This document shows positions 35,770 to 46,435 of a stretch of 64,000 bases of DNA, piece by piece. The DNA is from Epilithonimonas mollis (lineage in GTDB: Bacteria; Bacteroidota; Bacteroidia; Flavobacteriales; Weeksellaceae). Made by a program: the position numbers and the translations under genes. The notes below the pieces were generated by a model. That model saw nothing but the letters and a program-made list of their open reading frames with translations, ran no database searches and was not told where the DNA came from. The stretch spans positions 124,001-188,000 of the forward strand of contig NZ_FRAM01000002.1 of the NCBI RefSeq assembly GCF_900142325.1. Direction: 5' to 3'. Numbering within the stretch: position 1 is the first letter of the stretch; every line of letters begins with the position of its first letter.

Positions 35770-37896
35770 TTAGAATTTATAATTCAAACTTAGAGATAGT
35801 GTCCTCAGTCTCTGCGGTGTCACTGTGGACCAGCCAGAGAAATACTTCTTGTTAGCTATGTTGTCTAATTTCAAAATGATGCTATATTTATCTTCTGTAT
35901 AGGAAAGAGAAAAGTTCATAATAATGTAGCTGGGAAGAGGAAAAGCACCAGTATTACCTCTGTTAAGTGTATAAAATCTGCTTGCAGAGTTCCCCCCGAA
36001 ACCAAGACCAAAGTTTTTAAGTGCTCCTTCTTGAACTTTATAGGTTGCCCAGAAATTAACTAAATTCTTTGGTCCGGCCTCTTCTGTTCTGTTTCCCGGA
36101 TAACCTTCGTCGCCCTTTACGACATTACTGTAATTATAGCTATAACCGGCAATAACATTCATTCCTGGAATAGGACTTCCGAGTACACTAACTTCAACAC
36201 CCCTGCTATCAACTTCTCCCCCTTGATTTGTGTTCAGACCATTGCCCATTACTTTATTTTTTACATTGATATCGTAATAACTAGCGGTAATAGAGAATTT
36301 GTCTCCTGCTAGATTCGCTTTAGTACCAATTTCCCATTGATTTGCATGTTCTGGGTCAAAATATATATATTCATTTGTGGGTTGCCCACTAACATCTGTT
36401 ACATTTTGAGGACCTACGTATTGGAATCCGTTCATATAGTTTCCAAAGATTGAAACTTTATCTTGGATTGGCTGATACACTAATCCAAATTTAGGAGATA
36501 AAGTAGTTTTTGCTTTTGAATCTGTTGTTGCATATAACAATCTTCCCGTAAAATGATCTGCTCTAAGGCTTAGCATTGCAGATAAGTTGGGAAGAATATT
36601 AATAACATCAGAAATGTAGGCGCTATATATTTTTGACTCAGCATTATTTGGCTCTTGTGTAGCACTAGCAAGAACGGCATCCACACCAGATTTTGTAAGG
36701 TTATTCCACTTAGTGTCAGTTTGATTGACTATATTAACAAGACCATATTCAGCATAGTTGGTGCCTGCTTGGATAAAATTTTGTTGAAAATAATCAAGAC
36801 CTATAAGCAATTTGTTTTTTAAATTACCAATATTAAAACTGCCGTTAATATTTTGTTGTATCCCTGTAGTATTGGTTTCACCTGCGATATTGGCAATGTA
36901 TCTTTTAAAATCACCTCCATTAGATTGATCCCACAAGTATTGATAATAACCATTACTTTTTGTATTGCTTCTGGAAACAATGGTTTTTGATGTCCAGTTA
37001 TCTGATATTTTATAAACAGCAGTTGCTTGCAGGTTAAATGAATTATTGTTAATTGTTAAGTCATTACTTGTATAAGACTTCTTATAATTATCTTTAAAAA
37101 CTCCAATGGAATAAAAAGAAAGCGGAGCATATCTATTTAGAAAAATCATAGGTGCATTCGCAGACTCAGAAGTTTTTATTTCCGTGTTGATGTAAAAAGT
37201 CAATCTATCATTCGCAACAAACTTAACGGAAGGAGCGACATAAAAAGACTCGTTGAAACCAGCATCTTGGAAAGTATTGTTTTTCTGATAGGCTGTATTT
37301 ACCCTTGCGAATAGGTTCTTACTTAATGGTGTGTTGATGTCAGCAGTAATTCTATTAAGACCATAACTACTATTGACATAGTTAATTTCTCCACCGAAAT
37401 AATTATATGGCTTTTTTGTGATGACATTAATCAGACCACCATAAGAAATGACACTTCCTCCATATAAAGTTCCAGAAGGCCCTTTGATGGCTTCAATAGT
37501 TTCAACTCCGGCAGGATCAAGTGTTCCATTGCTCAAACTCGGCATTCCATTGACTAAGCTTGGTTGTAGAGAAAAACCTCTCATTGTATAATATTCCCCA
37601 CCATCATTTCCTCTTCCTGTAGATTCCCAAAGTCTAGCAATACCGGTAACGTTTTTCAAAGCATCATTGAAATTGGTAACAACCTGCTCTGCAATTACAT
37701 TTTTATTTACAATATTGTAAACCTGTGGGTTTTCAATCTCCTTCAACGGCATTTTGTTCACAGATTCTCTGTCTCTAGTAATGTATCCGTGAACGACAAC
37801 CTCATCTATATTATTTGACCTTTTAATAGAATCACTTTCCTGTGCATAAGCAAAAGTAGAAACCAAAATCACAGCACTCACAATAATTTTCTTCAT
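35770..37896 (-). CDS. TonB-dependent siderophore receptor
   Basis: A 708-residue outer membrane receptor of the siderophore subclass. A signal peptide (FAYA|Q) is followed directly by the TonB box region (IDEVVVHGYITRDRESVNKM) and the plug (AEQVVTNFNDALKNVTGIARL; TMRGFSLQPSLVNGMPS; IEAIKGPSGTLYGGS). The barrel ends SLNYKF with terminal Phe. It lacks the N-terminal regulatory domain of the receptor at 31832. It lies upstream of PepSY in the same direction, with a hairpin between, as in ferric-siderophore uptake loci. Confidence 0.88.
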   Translation of the reverse strand: MKKIIVSAVILVSTFAYAQESDSIKRSNNIDEVVVHGYITRDRESVNKMPLKEIENPQVYNIVNKNVIAEQVVTNFNDALKNVTGIARLWESTGRGNDGGEYYTMRGFSLQPSLVNGMPSLSNGTLDPAGVETIEAIKGPSGTLYGGSVISYGGLINVITKKPYNYFGGEINYVNSSYGLNRITADINTPLSKNLFARVNTAYQKNNTFQDAGFNESFYVAPSVKFVANDRLTFYINTEIKTSESANAPMIFLNRYAPLSFYSIGVFKDNYKKSYTSNDLTINNNSFNLQATAVYKISDNWTSKTIVSRSNTKSNGYYQYLWDQSNGGDFKRYIANIAGETNTTGIQQNINGSFNIGNLKNKLLIGLDYFQQNFIQAGTNYAEYGLVNIVNQTDTKWNNLTKSGVDAVLASATQEPNNAESKIYSAYISDVINILPNLSAMLSLRADHFTGRLLYATTDSKAKTTLSPKFGLVYQPIQDKVSIFGNYMNGFQYVGPQNVTDVSGQPTNEYIYFDPEHANQWEIGTKANLAGDKFSITASYYDINVKNKVMGNGLNTNQGGEVDSRGVEVSVLGSPIPGMNVIAGYSYNYSNVVKGDEGYPGNRTEEAGPKNLVNFWATYKVQEGALKNFGLGFGGNSASRFYTLNRGNTGAFPLPSYIIMNFSLSYTEDKYSIILKLDNIANKKYFSGWSTVTPQRLRTLSLSLNYKF

Positions 37897-37912
37897 TAGG
37901 AATAATTTTGTG

Positions 37913-37947
37913 CAAATATATTATTTTTAATTGTTCTAAATTAACAA
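37913..37947 (-). promoter_or_regulatory. Possible promoter of the siderophore receptor
   Basis: TATATTTG on the minus strand (37913-37920) lies 16 bp before the ATG. A short inverted repeat TTGTT-N7-AACAA (37931-37947) sits just upstream. I do not see a convincing Fur box. Confidence 0.35.
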
Positions 37948-37987
37948 TAATTGTGATTTTTATCAGATTATTAAGAATTGTTCCAAA

Positions 37988-38016
37988 TAAAAATCCTGTT
38001 GATAATTCAACAGGAT
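37988..38016 (-). terminator. Terminator of secA
   Basis: ATCCTGTTGA-TAAT-TCAACAGGAT with five T on the minus strand, 28 bp past the secA stop. Confidence 0.8.
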
Positions 38017-38043
38017 ATAAATATTTTAGTTTGAAGTCTAGTT

Positions 38044-41000
38044 CTAAGCCGGGATTTCTCCTTTGTACAAGAAAGAAACAATCTCCTTATTCACCTTGTC
38101 AACCATTTCACTGAACAGGTAAAAAGATTCTTGCTTATAAATAACCAGCGGGTCTTTTTGTTCGTAAACCGCACCCTGAGAAGAACGACGAAGATCATCC
38201 ATTTCTCTTAAGTGTGTTTTCCAGTTTTCATCAATGATAGCCAGAGAAATATTCTTCTCGAAGTCTGTGATGAGTGATTCGCACCTGGTTTCATAAGCTT
38301 CTTTCAGATCAGTCACAATGGTCATTGTTTTCGATCCATCGCTGAAAGGGACCTGAATCATCTTGAACATAGAACCTTGGTTCAGGTAAACATTCTCAAT
38401 AATCGGATAAGCTTTTTCTTTAAGAAGATTTAATCTTAAATCGTAATCTTCTTTAGCTTTCTTGAAAACAATATCTGTCAAAGCAGGAATCTGAGTACTG
38501 GAGAATTCTGATTCTGTTACAGGCGCTTCCATTGTGAAATGTTTGATGATCTCAAATTCGAAATCTTTATAATTTCCTGTTGCTCTGGTCTGAGAAACAA
38601 TTGCCGCAGCCGTATCGTAAATCATATTCACGATGTCATATTTCAAATGATCACCGAACAATGCATTCTTTCTTCTTTTGTAGATCACGTCACGCTGCTT
38701 GTTCATAACGTCATCATACTCCAATAGTCTTTTTCTGACACCGAAGTTATTTTCTTCCACTTTTTTCTGAGCTCTCTCGATAGATCTGGAAATCATAGAA
38801 TGCTGAATTACTTCACCTTCCTTATGTCCCATTCTGTCCATCATTTTAGCAATTCTCTCAGAACCGAAAAGACGCATCAGATTATCTTCCAAAGAAACAT
38901 AGAACTGAGAACTCCCGGGATCTCCCTGACGGCCGGCTCTACCTCTCAGCTGTCTGTCCACACGGCGGGAATCGTGTCTTTCTGTACCAATGATGGCCAA
39001 GCCTCCTGCTTCTTTCACTTCTGGTTTAAGCTTGATATCGGTACCTCTACCAGCCATATTGGTTGCAATCGTCACAACACCTGGTCCACCAGCGCCGGCA
39101 ACAATCTCTGCTTCTTTTTTATGTAATTTAGCATTCAGAACCTGATGCTGAATTTTTCTTAACTGTAAAGCTCTGGAAAGCAACTGGGAAATTTCTACTG
39201 AGGTTGTACCCACCAAAACAGGCCTTCCTGCTGAGGTTAGTTTTTCGATTTCTTCTATTACAGCATTATATTTTTCACGGTTGGTTTTGTAAACCAAATC
39301 CTGTCTGTCATCTCTCTGGATAGGTCTGTTTGTAGGAATTACAACAACATCCAGTTTGTAAATCTGCCAGAATTCTCCCGCTTCAGTTTCCGCAGTTCCG
39401 GTCATCCCGGCCAGTTTGTTATACATACGGAAATAGTTTTGCAAAGTAATTGTAGCAAAAGTTTGTGTTGCTGCTTCAATTTTTACATTTTCCTTTGCTT
39501 CGATCGCCTGGTGAAGTCCGTCCGAATAACGTCGACCTTCCATGATACGGCCAGTCTGCTCATCCACGATTTTAACTTCGCCGTCAATGACCACATATTC
39601 ATCATCTTTTTCGAATAATGTATATGCCTTGAGCAATTGGTTCATCGTGTGAACACGCTCAGATTTTACTGCAAAATCCCTGTATAGTTCTTCTTTAGCA
39701 GCAAATTCTTCCTCCTTGGAAAGGTTTTTCTTTTCAACCTCCGCAATTTCTGTCCCGATATCCGGAAGAACGAAAAAGTTTTGATCTTCGTTACCCGCAG
39801 ACATATATTCTACACCCTTGTCGGTCAGATCGATCTGATTATTTTTCTCATCGATAACGAAATAAAGATCTTTATCCACGATCGGCATATCACGATTATT
39901 GTCCGCCATATACTGACCTTCAACCTTCTGAAGCAATGCACGGTTTCCGCTTTCTGACAAGAATTTGATCAATTGTCTGTTTTTCGGAAGACCTCTGTAA
40001 GCCTGAAGCAATTTGAAACCGCCTTCTTTTGTTTTTCCGGCAGCAATTAATTTTTTAGCCTCATTGAAAAGAACCGAAACTGTTTTTTTCTGAACTTCAA
40101 CGATTCTGTCGATAGAAGGTTTCAAAACATCAAATTCCTGTCTGTCGCCTTGCGGAACAGGTCCGGAAATAATCAAAGGCGTTCTTGCATCATCCACCAA
40201 AACGGAGTCCACCTCATCGACGATGGCAAAATTCAGCTCTCCCTGCACTAATTCAGTCGGGTTGGTTACCATATTATCTCTAAGATAATCGAAACCGAAT
40301 TCGTTATTCGTCCCGTAAGTGATGCTGGCCTGATAAGCTTTTCTTCTCGAATCGGAGTTTGGCTGATGAAGATCGATACAATCAATCGTCAATCCATGGA
40401 ACTCATACAATGGTCCCATCCACGCTGAGTCTCTTTTTGCAAGATAGTCGTTTACGGTTACAACGTGTACACCACGTCCGGGAAGAGCATTCAGATAGAT
40501 TGGAAGTGTTCCCACCAATGTTTTACCTTCACCCGTTGCCATTTCAGCAATTTTACCCTGGTGCAATACAACACCTCCAATAAACTGGGTGTCATAGTGA
40601 ACCATGTCCCAAACCACAGGTGTCCCGGCTGCATCCCAGCTGTTTTTCCAGACAGCAGTTTCGCCTTCTATAAAGACAAAATCTTTTGAAGCGGCCAATT
40701 CACGGTCTCTTTCGGTTGCTGTGACGCGGATCTCTCCGTTATGAGCCAGACGTCTGGATGTTTCTTTTACTAAGGCAAAAGCTTCCGGAAGAATCTCGTT
40801 AAGGACTTTCTCTTCGACCTCATAAGATTCTTTTTTCAAAGCTTCTATTTTGCCGAAAAGTGCTTCCTTTTCGTCAACGTTTGTTGAGTTTTTAATCTGC
40901 TCTTTTATGTCTTCGATCTGGGTTGTAAACCTGGCAGCGGCAGTTTTTATTTTCTCTTTGAACTCAGAGGTTTTATCACGCAATCCATCATCTGATAATG

Positions 41001-41115
41001 TCTGGATGTTTGGTTCTGCTGCTTTAATTTTTGTGACAACTTTTTTTACTTCTTTTAAATCTTTTGCATTTTTGTCTCCCAAAAAACTTTTAAGAACGGT
41101 ATTTAAAAAACTCAT
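38044..41115 (-). CDS. secA: Protein translocase ATPase SecA
   Basis: A 1023-residue motor that drives preproteins through Sec[22 protein letters not shown] is Walker [24 protein letters not shown] is Walker B, and the NBD2 block includes [12 protein letters not shown] and [14 protein letters not shown]. The long insertions at about 350-480 are typical of Bacteroidota SecA. The protein ends [14 protein letters not shown] without the usual C-terminal Lys-rich linker and CxCxSGxxxxxCH zinc finger, so it lacks the SecB-type docking tail. Related flavobacteria may be alike; I note it as seen. Confidence 0.97.
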   Translation of the reverse strand: MSFLNTVLKSFLGDKNAKDLKEVKKVVTKIKAAEPNIQTLSDDGLRDKTSEFKEKIKTAAARFTTQIEDIKEQIKNSTNVDEKEALFGKIEALKKESYEVEEKVLNEILPEAFALVKETSRRLAHNGEIRVTATERDRELAASKDFVFIEGETAVWKNSWDAAGTPVVWDMVHYDTQFIGGVVLHQGKIAEMATGEGKTLVGTLPIYLNALPGRGVHVVTVNDYLAKRDSAWMGPLYEFHGLTIDCIDLHQPNSDSRRKAYQASITYGTNNEFGFDYLRDNMVTNPTELVQGELNFAIVDEVDSVLVDDARTPLIISGPVPQGDRQEFDVLKPSIDRIVEVQKKTVSVLFNEAKKLIAAGKTKEGGFKLLQAYRGLPKNRQLIKFLSESGNRALLQKVEGQYMADNNRDMPIVDKDLYFVIDEKNNQIDLTDKGVEYMSAGNEDQNFFVLPDIGTEIAEVEKKNLSKEEEFAAKEELYRDFAVKSERVHTMNQLLKAYTLFEKDDEYVVIDGEVKIVDEQTGRIMEGRRYSDGLHQAIEAKENVKIEAATQTFATITLQNYFRMYNKLAGMTGTAETEAGEFWQIYKLDVVVIPTNRPIQRDDRQDLVYKTNREKYNAVIEEIEKLTSAGRPVLVGTTSVEISQLLSRALQLRKIQHQVLNAKLHKKEAEIVAGAGGPGVVTIATNMAGRGTDIKLKPEVKEAGGLAIIGTERHDSRRVDRQLRGRAGRQGDPGSSQFYVSLEDNLMRLFGSERIAKMMDRMGHKEGEVIQHSMISRSIERAQKKVEENNFGVRKRLLEYDDVMNKQRDVIYKRRKNALFGDHLKYDIVNMIYDTAAAIVSQTRATGNYKDFEFEIIKHFTMEAPVTESEFSSTQIPALTDIVFKKAKEDYDLRLNLLKEKAYPIIENVYLNQGSMFKMIQVPFSDGSKTMTIVTDLKEAYETRCESLITDFEKNISLAIIDENWKTHLREMDDLRRSSQGAVYEQKDPLVIYKQESFYLFSEMVDKVNKEIVSFLYKGEIPA

Positions 41116-41206
41116 AATTTGCTATTTGCGGTTTGCTATTAGCAATCAGCTAACAGCGTAATTTTATATTTAGAAAAGCGAATGGGCTAAGTAAGCCAAA
41201 TGCTAA

Positions 41207-41428
41207 TTAATATTCGTCTTCATTCCAAAGGAAGTCCTCATCCGTCGGATAGTCTGACCACACTTCTTCGATAGAATCATAAATCTCGCCCTCATCTTCA
41301 ATAGCCTGCAGGTTTTCCACAACTTCCATAGGCGCACCGGTTCTGATGGCGTAGTCTATCAATTCTGCCTTGGTCATCGGCCAAGGCGCATCACTAAGAT
41401 ATGACGCTAATTCTAATGTCCAATACAT
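41207..41428 (-). CDS. DUF2795 family small protein
   Basis: A 73-residue acidic protein. MYWTLELASYLSDAPWPMTKAELIDYAIRTGAP matches DUF2795, in which the DAxWPxTKxELIxxA pattern is conserved and an acidic tail follows. No function is established; the fold is compared to a small helical DNA- or protein-binding domain. It lies 91 bp upstream of secA on the same strand, an arrangement I recall from other Weeksellaceae, so co-transcription is likely. Confidence 0.78.
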   Translation of the reverse strand: MYWTLELASYLSDAPWPMTKAELIDYAIRTGAPMEVVENLQAIEDEGEIYDSIEEVWSDYPTDEDFLWNEDEY

Positions 41429-41547
41429 AATTAAATTTTTGCAAAAGTAAAAAATTAGGTGATAATTTATATATATTTCTATTGATTTTCAACAATATTT
41501 AAAAATAAATTGATTTTGATTCCAAACACATTGACCTCAACGGATTA

Positions 41548-42576
41548 TTATTGGCGATTTCCCAAAAACCATTCCACAAATTTTTTTATGCCATTTTGGA
41601 AGTTTGTGGCCGGTTCATAACCGATCAGAGACTTTGCTTTTGTTATATCGGCATTGGTTTTTAACACATCGCCGGGCTGCATTGGTAACATTTTTAAATT
41701 TGCTTTTTTGCCGAGTGCATTTTCCAAAGTGGACAACATATCGGATAGTGTCACTACTTCGCTCTCACCGAGATTCAGTATCTCATAGAAACTGTCATTA
41801 TTTTCCAGATATTGTATGGATTTTAAAATGCCGTCAATAATATCATCAATATAAGTGTAATCTCTCGCTGTAGAACCATCGCCGTAGAAAGGGATTTCCT
41901 GATTTTCTGAAATTAATTTTGTAAATCTGTGAATCGCAAGATCAGGTCTCTGTCTTGGTCCGTAAACCGTAAAAAACCTTAGCAGAATCATGTCTATATT
42001 ATAAAGATGATGGTAAACATGGCCTAGAATTTCACCTGCTTTTTTAGTTGCAGCATAAGGCGAAATAGGGCTGTTTACATTGTCTGTCTCAGAGAAAGGG
42101 ATTTTTTGCTGATTACCATAAACGCTTGATGATGACGCACAAATAAATTTTTTGATTTCAAATTCTTTGCATAATTCCCAAAGATTCTGAGTTCCGCGGA
42201 TATTGACCGATTCATAATCCAAAGGTCGTTCAATAGAAGGCCGAACACCGGCTAAAGCTGCAAGATGAATTACCAGATCAATTTTATCATTTCTGAAAAT
42301 AGGTTCAAGCTTATCTTTTTCCCGGATGTCTTCTCGATAAAGTTTGTAATTATCTGATTTTGTTAATGATGAGAGTTTTTTGATGTCATTTTCTTTATTG
42401 CTGAATATAAAATCAGAATGGTTACCTGTTGATTCTAATGTATTCCTGACTTTTATTCTATAATCATAAAAATCATCAAAGTTGTCTATGTTGATGACAG
42501 AATGTCCGTTTTTCAAAAGTTGTTCTGCAAGATGTGAACCAATAAATCCACTTCCACCGGTTATCAGATAATTCAT
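41548..42576 (-). CDS. NAD-dependent epimerase/dehydratase (UDP-glucuronate 4-epimerase-like)
   Basis: A 342-residue short-chain dehydrogenase fold protein for nucleotide sugars. MNYLITGGSGFIGSHLAEQLL is the NAD Rossmann loop and fixes the start at 42576; the frame is open 12 codons further up with no homology. The catalytic pair is in SPYAATKKAGE (YxxxK), with CASSSSVYGNQ before it and ARDYTYIDDIIDG after. RFFTVYGPRQRPDLA fits UDP-glucuronate 4-epimerases (CapI/LspL group), but UDP-glucose epimerase activity is possible. No other polysaccharide genes are adjacent. Confidence 0.82.
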   Translation of the reverse strand: MNYLITGGSGFIGSHLAEQLLKNGHSVINIDNFDDFYDYRIKVRNTLESTGNHSDFIFSNKENDIKKLSSLTKSDNYKLYREDIREKDKLEPIFRNDKIDLVIHLAALAGVRPSIERPLDYESVNIRGTQNLWELCKEFEIKKFICASSSSVYGNQQKIPFSETDNVNSPISPYAATKKAGEILGHVYHHLYNIDMILLRFFTVYGPRQRPDLAIHRFTKLISENQEIPFYGDGSTARDYTYIDDIIDGILKSIQYLENNDSFYEILNLGESEVVTLSDMLSTLENALGKKANLKMLPMQPGDVLKTNADITKAKSLIGYEPATNFQNGIKKFVEWFLGNRQ

Positions 42577-42610
42577 AAGATATTGTGTGTTGCGAAGATA
42601 AGAATTAAAC

Positions 42611-42643
42611 AAAAAAAAAGAATCTCAATCTGAGACTCTTTTT
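42611..42643 (-). terminator. Terminator of the T9SS cargo gene
   Basis: AAGAATCTCA-ATC-TGAGACTCTT (one G-T pair) with nine A on the plus strand, giving a T run on the minus strand just after the stop at 42661. Confidence 0.8.
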
Positions 42644-42660
42644 AAACTAAGTTAATTAAT

Positions 42661-43470
42661 TTATTTTATAATGAATTTTTTAGATTCCACAACACCGTTT
42701 TCTTCTACATTGATGATGTAATTCCCTTTAGGAAGATGAGAAACATTGATTTCCTTATCCGTTCCTTTACTGATGACCAATTTTGCAGCAGAGTCATAAA
42801 CAGAGATTTTTTTCATCTGATTAGTTGCAGATGATACACAGATGATACCGTTGCTCACAACCGTTGGATAGATGCTGAAATGATTTTTTTTCACATCGTT
42901 TGCTGCCATTGTGAGAGTGCCGGTCAGCTTTATATCATCAACACGGAAACCAACATTAGAGTCCAGCGGATTGGTAAATCTGATAGAAAGATTGGCTGCC
43001 GAAGGAATTGTCCCTGTTGGAGTAACAACCAGCCAGACGGAAGTTCCGGAGCCTGTTGGTCTCGTATAGTTAAGCTGTGTCCAGTCTGTACCGTTGTCAC
43101 TAACCTCGACTTTCAGTTCATTGCTGCTTGCATTGGTTCCTTTCTGATGTCCGAAGGAGAGTGTCAGATTCTGATAATTTTGTGTGTTGATTCCGGATAT
43201 AATAAGCGTTTTAGCCGGGGTTCCGGAGGCAGTGGTTACACCGCCAAGAAATACACACCCCTGACCGCTTGCTCCGCTATAGTCTGATGGTGTAGAGGTT
43301 CTCACATCTGCTGTTCCCGAATAAGTGACAGGACTTCCGGTCTGAAAACCAGAATAAGCAGTAAGCAGAGTTGTTGTGGATGGATTCCCAAAATTTTCCG
43401 TATAAACAGTTGTTTGAGAAAAAACGAAAGTTGTAATTAGTAATGAAACTAGTGCATAAATATTTTTCAT
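42661..43470 (-). CDS. Secreted protein with T9SS sorting domain
   Basis: A 269-residue exported protein. A signal peptide (TFVFS|Q) is followed by one beta-sandwich domain (about 20-185) rich in Ser/Thr/Gly, of the kind that adopts a jelly-roll or carbohydrate-binding-like fold (SVPGTG repeats, SNELKVEVSDNGTDWTQL). The C-terminal 75 residues are a type IX sorting domain (NHFSIYPTVVSNG; KISVYDSAAKLV; LPKGNYIINVEENG; KKFIIK). It is a probable surface protein of unknown ligand. This class relies on T9SS parts such as the SprE-like protein here. Confidence 0.78.
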   Translation of the reverse strand: MKNIYALVSLLITTFVFSQTTVYTENFGNPSTTTLLTAYSGFQTGSPVTYSGTADVRTSTPSDYSGASGQGCVFLGGVTTASGTPAKTLIISGINTQNYQNLTLSFGHQKGTNASSNELKVEVSDNGTDWTQLNYTRPTGSGTSVWLVVTPTGTIPSAANLSIRFTNPLDSNVGFRVDDIKLTGTLTMAANDVKKNHFSIYPTVVSNGIICVSSATNQMKKISVYDSAAKLVISKGTDKEINVSHLPKGNYIINVEENGVVESKKFIIK

Positions 43471-43491
43471 AAAAAATGTTTTTAATTGTTA

Positions 43492-43499
43492 CAAATATA
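43492..43499 (-). promoter_or_regulatory. Possible -7 box of the T9SS cargo gene
   Basis: TATATTTG on the minus strand, 21 bp before the ATG at 43470, fits TAnnTTTG. Confidence 0.4.
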
Positions 43500-43588
43500 T
43501 CTTTATTTATCGAAATAGATTAAAATCAGGAAAAAAATAAATTTGTTTTAAATTGTTTACTTTTAATCCTTAATAAATCACTACTGAA

Positions 43589-44380
43589 ATGCAATTCTCC
43601 GGACAAATTCTAAAAATGATCTCCCAGAACGGACACCCGATTCAATATTATCTGAACCTGAAAAATGACCTCATCAATATGAACCAGCTTTTCGGAAAAA
43701 CAGTTCATATAAAACATATCGGATATCAATGTGTGAATTGTGGGAGCGACGAGAAGACCTACCGGATGGGATTCTGTAAAAAATGTTTCTTCGAAAGTCC
43801 CTATGCCAGCGATACCATCATCCGTCCGGAATTATCAACAGCCCACCTCGGAATTGCCGAAAGAAACCTGGACGTTGAAAAAGAGATCCAACTCGCTCCG
43901 CACATCGTTTATCTGGCTTACACTGGTGAGGTAAAAGTCGGTGTTACAAGAGAACATCAGATCCCGACAAGATGGATAGATCAGGGAGCCACTTTCGCTT
44001 TGCCAATTGCACTCACGGAAAATCGCTACGAAGCGGGAATGATAGAAGTAGAGCTGAAAAAACATATCGCCGACAAAACCAACCCGAGAAAAATGCTTCA
44101 GGATGATTATGAAGACACCTTGGATCTGATTGATTTCCGGAATAAGATTGCCGAATATTTTCCAAACGATTTCAAAAAATTCGCAGTAAGTGAAGACAAT
44201 GTCATCAAACTGGATTTTCCCTATGAAGCACCGGAAAATATCAATGTTTTTACACTGGATAAAAAACCGGAATTCAGTGGTGTTTTGCGTGGCATTAAAG
44301 GTCAATATCTCTCTTTCGAGGGTGGAGAGTTTATAAATGTGAGAGGGCACGAAGGCTACGTTATAGAATTGGTTTTATGA
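43589..44380 (+). CDS. DUF2797 family protein
   Basis: A 263-residue cytosolic protein. CVNCGSDEKTYRMGFCKKCFF (about 49-69) forms a CxxC-x-CxxC zinc site and is followed by PYASDTIIRPELSTAHLGI. The middle block VYLAYTGEVKVGVTREHQIPTRWIDQGA is a GIY-YIG-like motif typical of DUF2797. Function is unknown, with a proposed nuclease-like fold. It precedes the AsmA-like gene by 43 bp on the same strand. Confidence 0.8.
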   Translation: MQFSGQILKMISQNGHPIQYYLNLKNDLINMNQLFGKTVHIKHIGYQCVNCGSDEKTYRMGFCKKCFFESPYASDTIIRPELSTAHLGIAERNLDVEKEIQLAPHIVYLAYTGEVKVGVTREHQIPTRWIDQGATFALPIALTENRYEAGMIEVELKKHIADKTNPRKMLQDDYEDTLDLIDFRNKIAEYFPNDFKKFAVSEDNVIKLDFPYEAPENINVFTLDKKPEFSGVLRGIKGQYLSFEGGEFINVRGHEGYVIELVL

Positions 44381-44423
44381 TTTTGGAACGGTTTTAGTCC
44401 TCAGTTAATAATTTAATAAACGG

Positions 44424-46430
44424 ATGAAAAAAACTTTAAAAATCCCGCTGATAATCTTAGGAAGTTTTCTTGCATTGGTATTAATCATCAACATCGGATT
44501 CAGTCTTTGGCTGAAGTATAAACTTCCAGACTATCTCAAAAATAAAACACCTTACCAGATTACTTATGAATCTCTGACTGTAGAGATCCTGAGTGGAAGC
44601 ATATCGGCCACCCAGATTAAAATCAAATCCAAACATCCTGATAATTTAGAAAGCATATCGCTGAATGGCACTTTAGGAGCTTTGAATATCAGTAGATTAG
44701 GCATAATTGAGTTTTTAAAAAATAACAGGATCGAGGCTAGTTCTGTTAAGCTTTCCAAACCTAATCTTTTCATAAGATTGTCCAAAAAGAACGATAAACC
44801 AGGAAAAGAGCCAATTCCTTTTACCATCAAGAATATTGAAATAGACAATGGGAATTTCAATATAAAACAGTCAGACAGCAGCCAATTATTTTCTGCGAAA
44901 AATCTCAACCTTGATGTCAGGAACCTTAGCCTTAACAAAAATCCTGATGAACTACCATTTGCTCTGGACAGCTACACCATCACGGCGAAAGATCTCTTTT
45001 TTCAGCTGGGAAACGTCTATGCTCTCACGGCTTCATCCATCAAAACCAATAATGGAAAACTGGATGTTGCTGATTTTGAGATGAAATCTCTGGTTGACTT
45101 TAAAGACTGGGAGCGGAATTATAGAAGCCAGAGAAGTCTTTTCGGTATCAAAAGTAAAAACCTGACATTTGAAGAGCTGGTTTTCAACAAAACAAAATTA
45201 AGTCTGAAAAACGCCCAGATCCTGAATCCGGAATTTATAATTCGGAACCGTGACAATAAAGTGGTGAAAAACAATAAAAATAAATCCGGTTTTTATATTG
45301 ATTTTCAGAATGTTGACATTATCAATGGAAAATTATCGGTTATGAAGGCTGATGGAAAAAAGTCCATGTCAATAGCCAGCTTTAATGCTAATGTAAAAAG
45401 TTTTCTGACGGATTCTGAAACGTCAAAAAACAAAGTTCCGTTCACCTACCAGGATTATGAAATCAGTGGGCACCGTTTTTTTTATGATGCAGGAAAATAT
45501 TATACAATAGATTTGTCAAGCTTTGATTTGACCCCGCAAAACACTGATTTAAAGAATTTTAAATTAAATCCAAAATATTCCAGAACGGAATTTGTAAGAA
45601 TGATTCCGATGGAAAATGATCTGTTTAATATCTCGGCCAACAGAATACAGCTCTCTGGTCTGAAATGGAAATATGAAGAAGATCAGCCGGATGTTTTGTT
45701 GAAAAATGTAAAGCTAACGCAGGTTGATGCTAATATTTTCCGAAGTAAAATCCCTAAAGATAATCCAAAAGAAAAGCTGCTTTATTCCAGGTTATTAAGA
45801 AATCTGAAATTCCCTCTATTGGTTGAAAATCTGCATCTTATAAACAGTAAACTGGTTTACGAAGAGGATAAGCCAGATTCCAATGGACCGGGCAAAATTC
45901 TGTTCACTAATTTCAATATGAATGTAAAGAATCTTAACTCCAATAAAAAGAAAGGTGCTGATACAAAGGTTCCTATTCTTATCAATTGCAAATTCATGGA
46001 TGTATCGCCGATGAAGGTTAACTGGAATTTTGATACCGCAAATTTGCGGGATCAGTTTACCATTGCCGGTTACATCAATAGTTTGCCGGCTGATGACATC
46101 AATCCGTTTATCAAACCTTACATGAATGTTACAGCAACCGGAACAATCAACAGCCTCAGGTTCGATTTCAGAGGCAACAATGATATCATGAACGGACAAT
46201 TCCGTATCACTCACAAAGATCTGAAAGTGAGCGTTCTGGATAAGGACACCAAAGAGAAGAAAAAACTCTTGTCGGCGGTTGCCAATCTGGTGGTAAAAAA
46301 AGATTCCAAGAAATTCCCGGAATCTGTAGATATCTATGTAGAACGAAGTAAAGACCGTTCATTCTTTAACTTTTACTGGAAAGGCATCGAAGACGGCTTG
46401 AAAAAATCGTTGCTCGTCATCAAAATTTAA
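44424..46430 (+). CDS. AsmA/DUF748-like single-span envelope protein
   Basis: A 668-residue protein with one N-terminal membrane helix (about 8-30) and a long periplasmic beta-rich body with repeated lines of alternating hydrophobic residues. The opening after the helix (YKLPDYLKNKTPYQITYESLTVEI) resembles AsmA-family/DUF748 proteins, which form periplasmic bridges or lipid-carrying grooves. Length also fits. A lipid-transfer role is only inferred. It overlaps nothing and converges with a small gene 5 bp away. Confidence 0.6.
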   Translation: MKKTLKIPLIILGSFLALVLIINIGFSLWLKYKLPDYLKNKTPYQITYESLTVEILSGSISATQIKIKSKHPDNLESISLNGTLGALNISRLGIIEFLKNNRIEASSVKLSKPNLFIRLSKKNDKPGKEPIPFTIKNIEIDNGNFNIKQSDSSQLFSAKNLNLDVRNLSLNKNPDELPFALDSYTITAKDLFFQLGNVYALTASSIKTNNGKLDVADFEMKSLVDFKDWERNYRSQRSLFGIKSKNLTFEELVFNKTKLSLKNAQILNPEFIIRNRDNKVVKNNKNKSGFYIDFQNVDIINGKLSVMKADGKKSMSIASFNANVKSFLTDSETSKNKVPFTYQDYEISGHRFFYDAGKYYTIDLSSFDLTPQNTDLKNFKLNPKYSRTEFVRMIPMENDLFNISANRIQLSGLKWKYEEDQPDVLLKNVKLTQVDANIFRSKIPKDNPKEKLLYSRLLRNLKFPLLVENLHLINSKLVYEEDKPDSNGPGKILFTNFNMNVKNLNSNKKKGADTKVPILINCKFMDVSPMKVNWNFDTANLRDQFTIAGYINSLPADDINPFIKPYMNVTATGTINSLRFDFRGNNDIMNGQFRITHKDLKVSVLDKDTKEKKKLLSAVANLVVKKDSKKFPESVDIYVERSKDRSFFNFYWKGIEDGLKKSLLVIKI

Positions 46431-46435
46431 TTTAT

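Noticed and set aside
37921-37990. Fur box upstream of the siderophore receptor
   Set aside because: The AT-rich inverted repeat there does not follow the GATAAT-type consensus; it is too weak to call.
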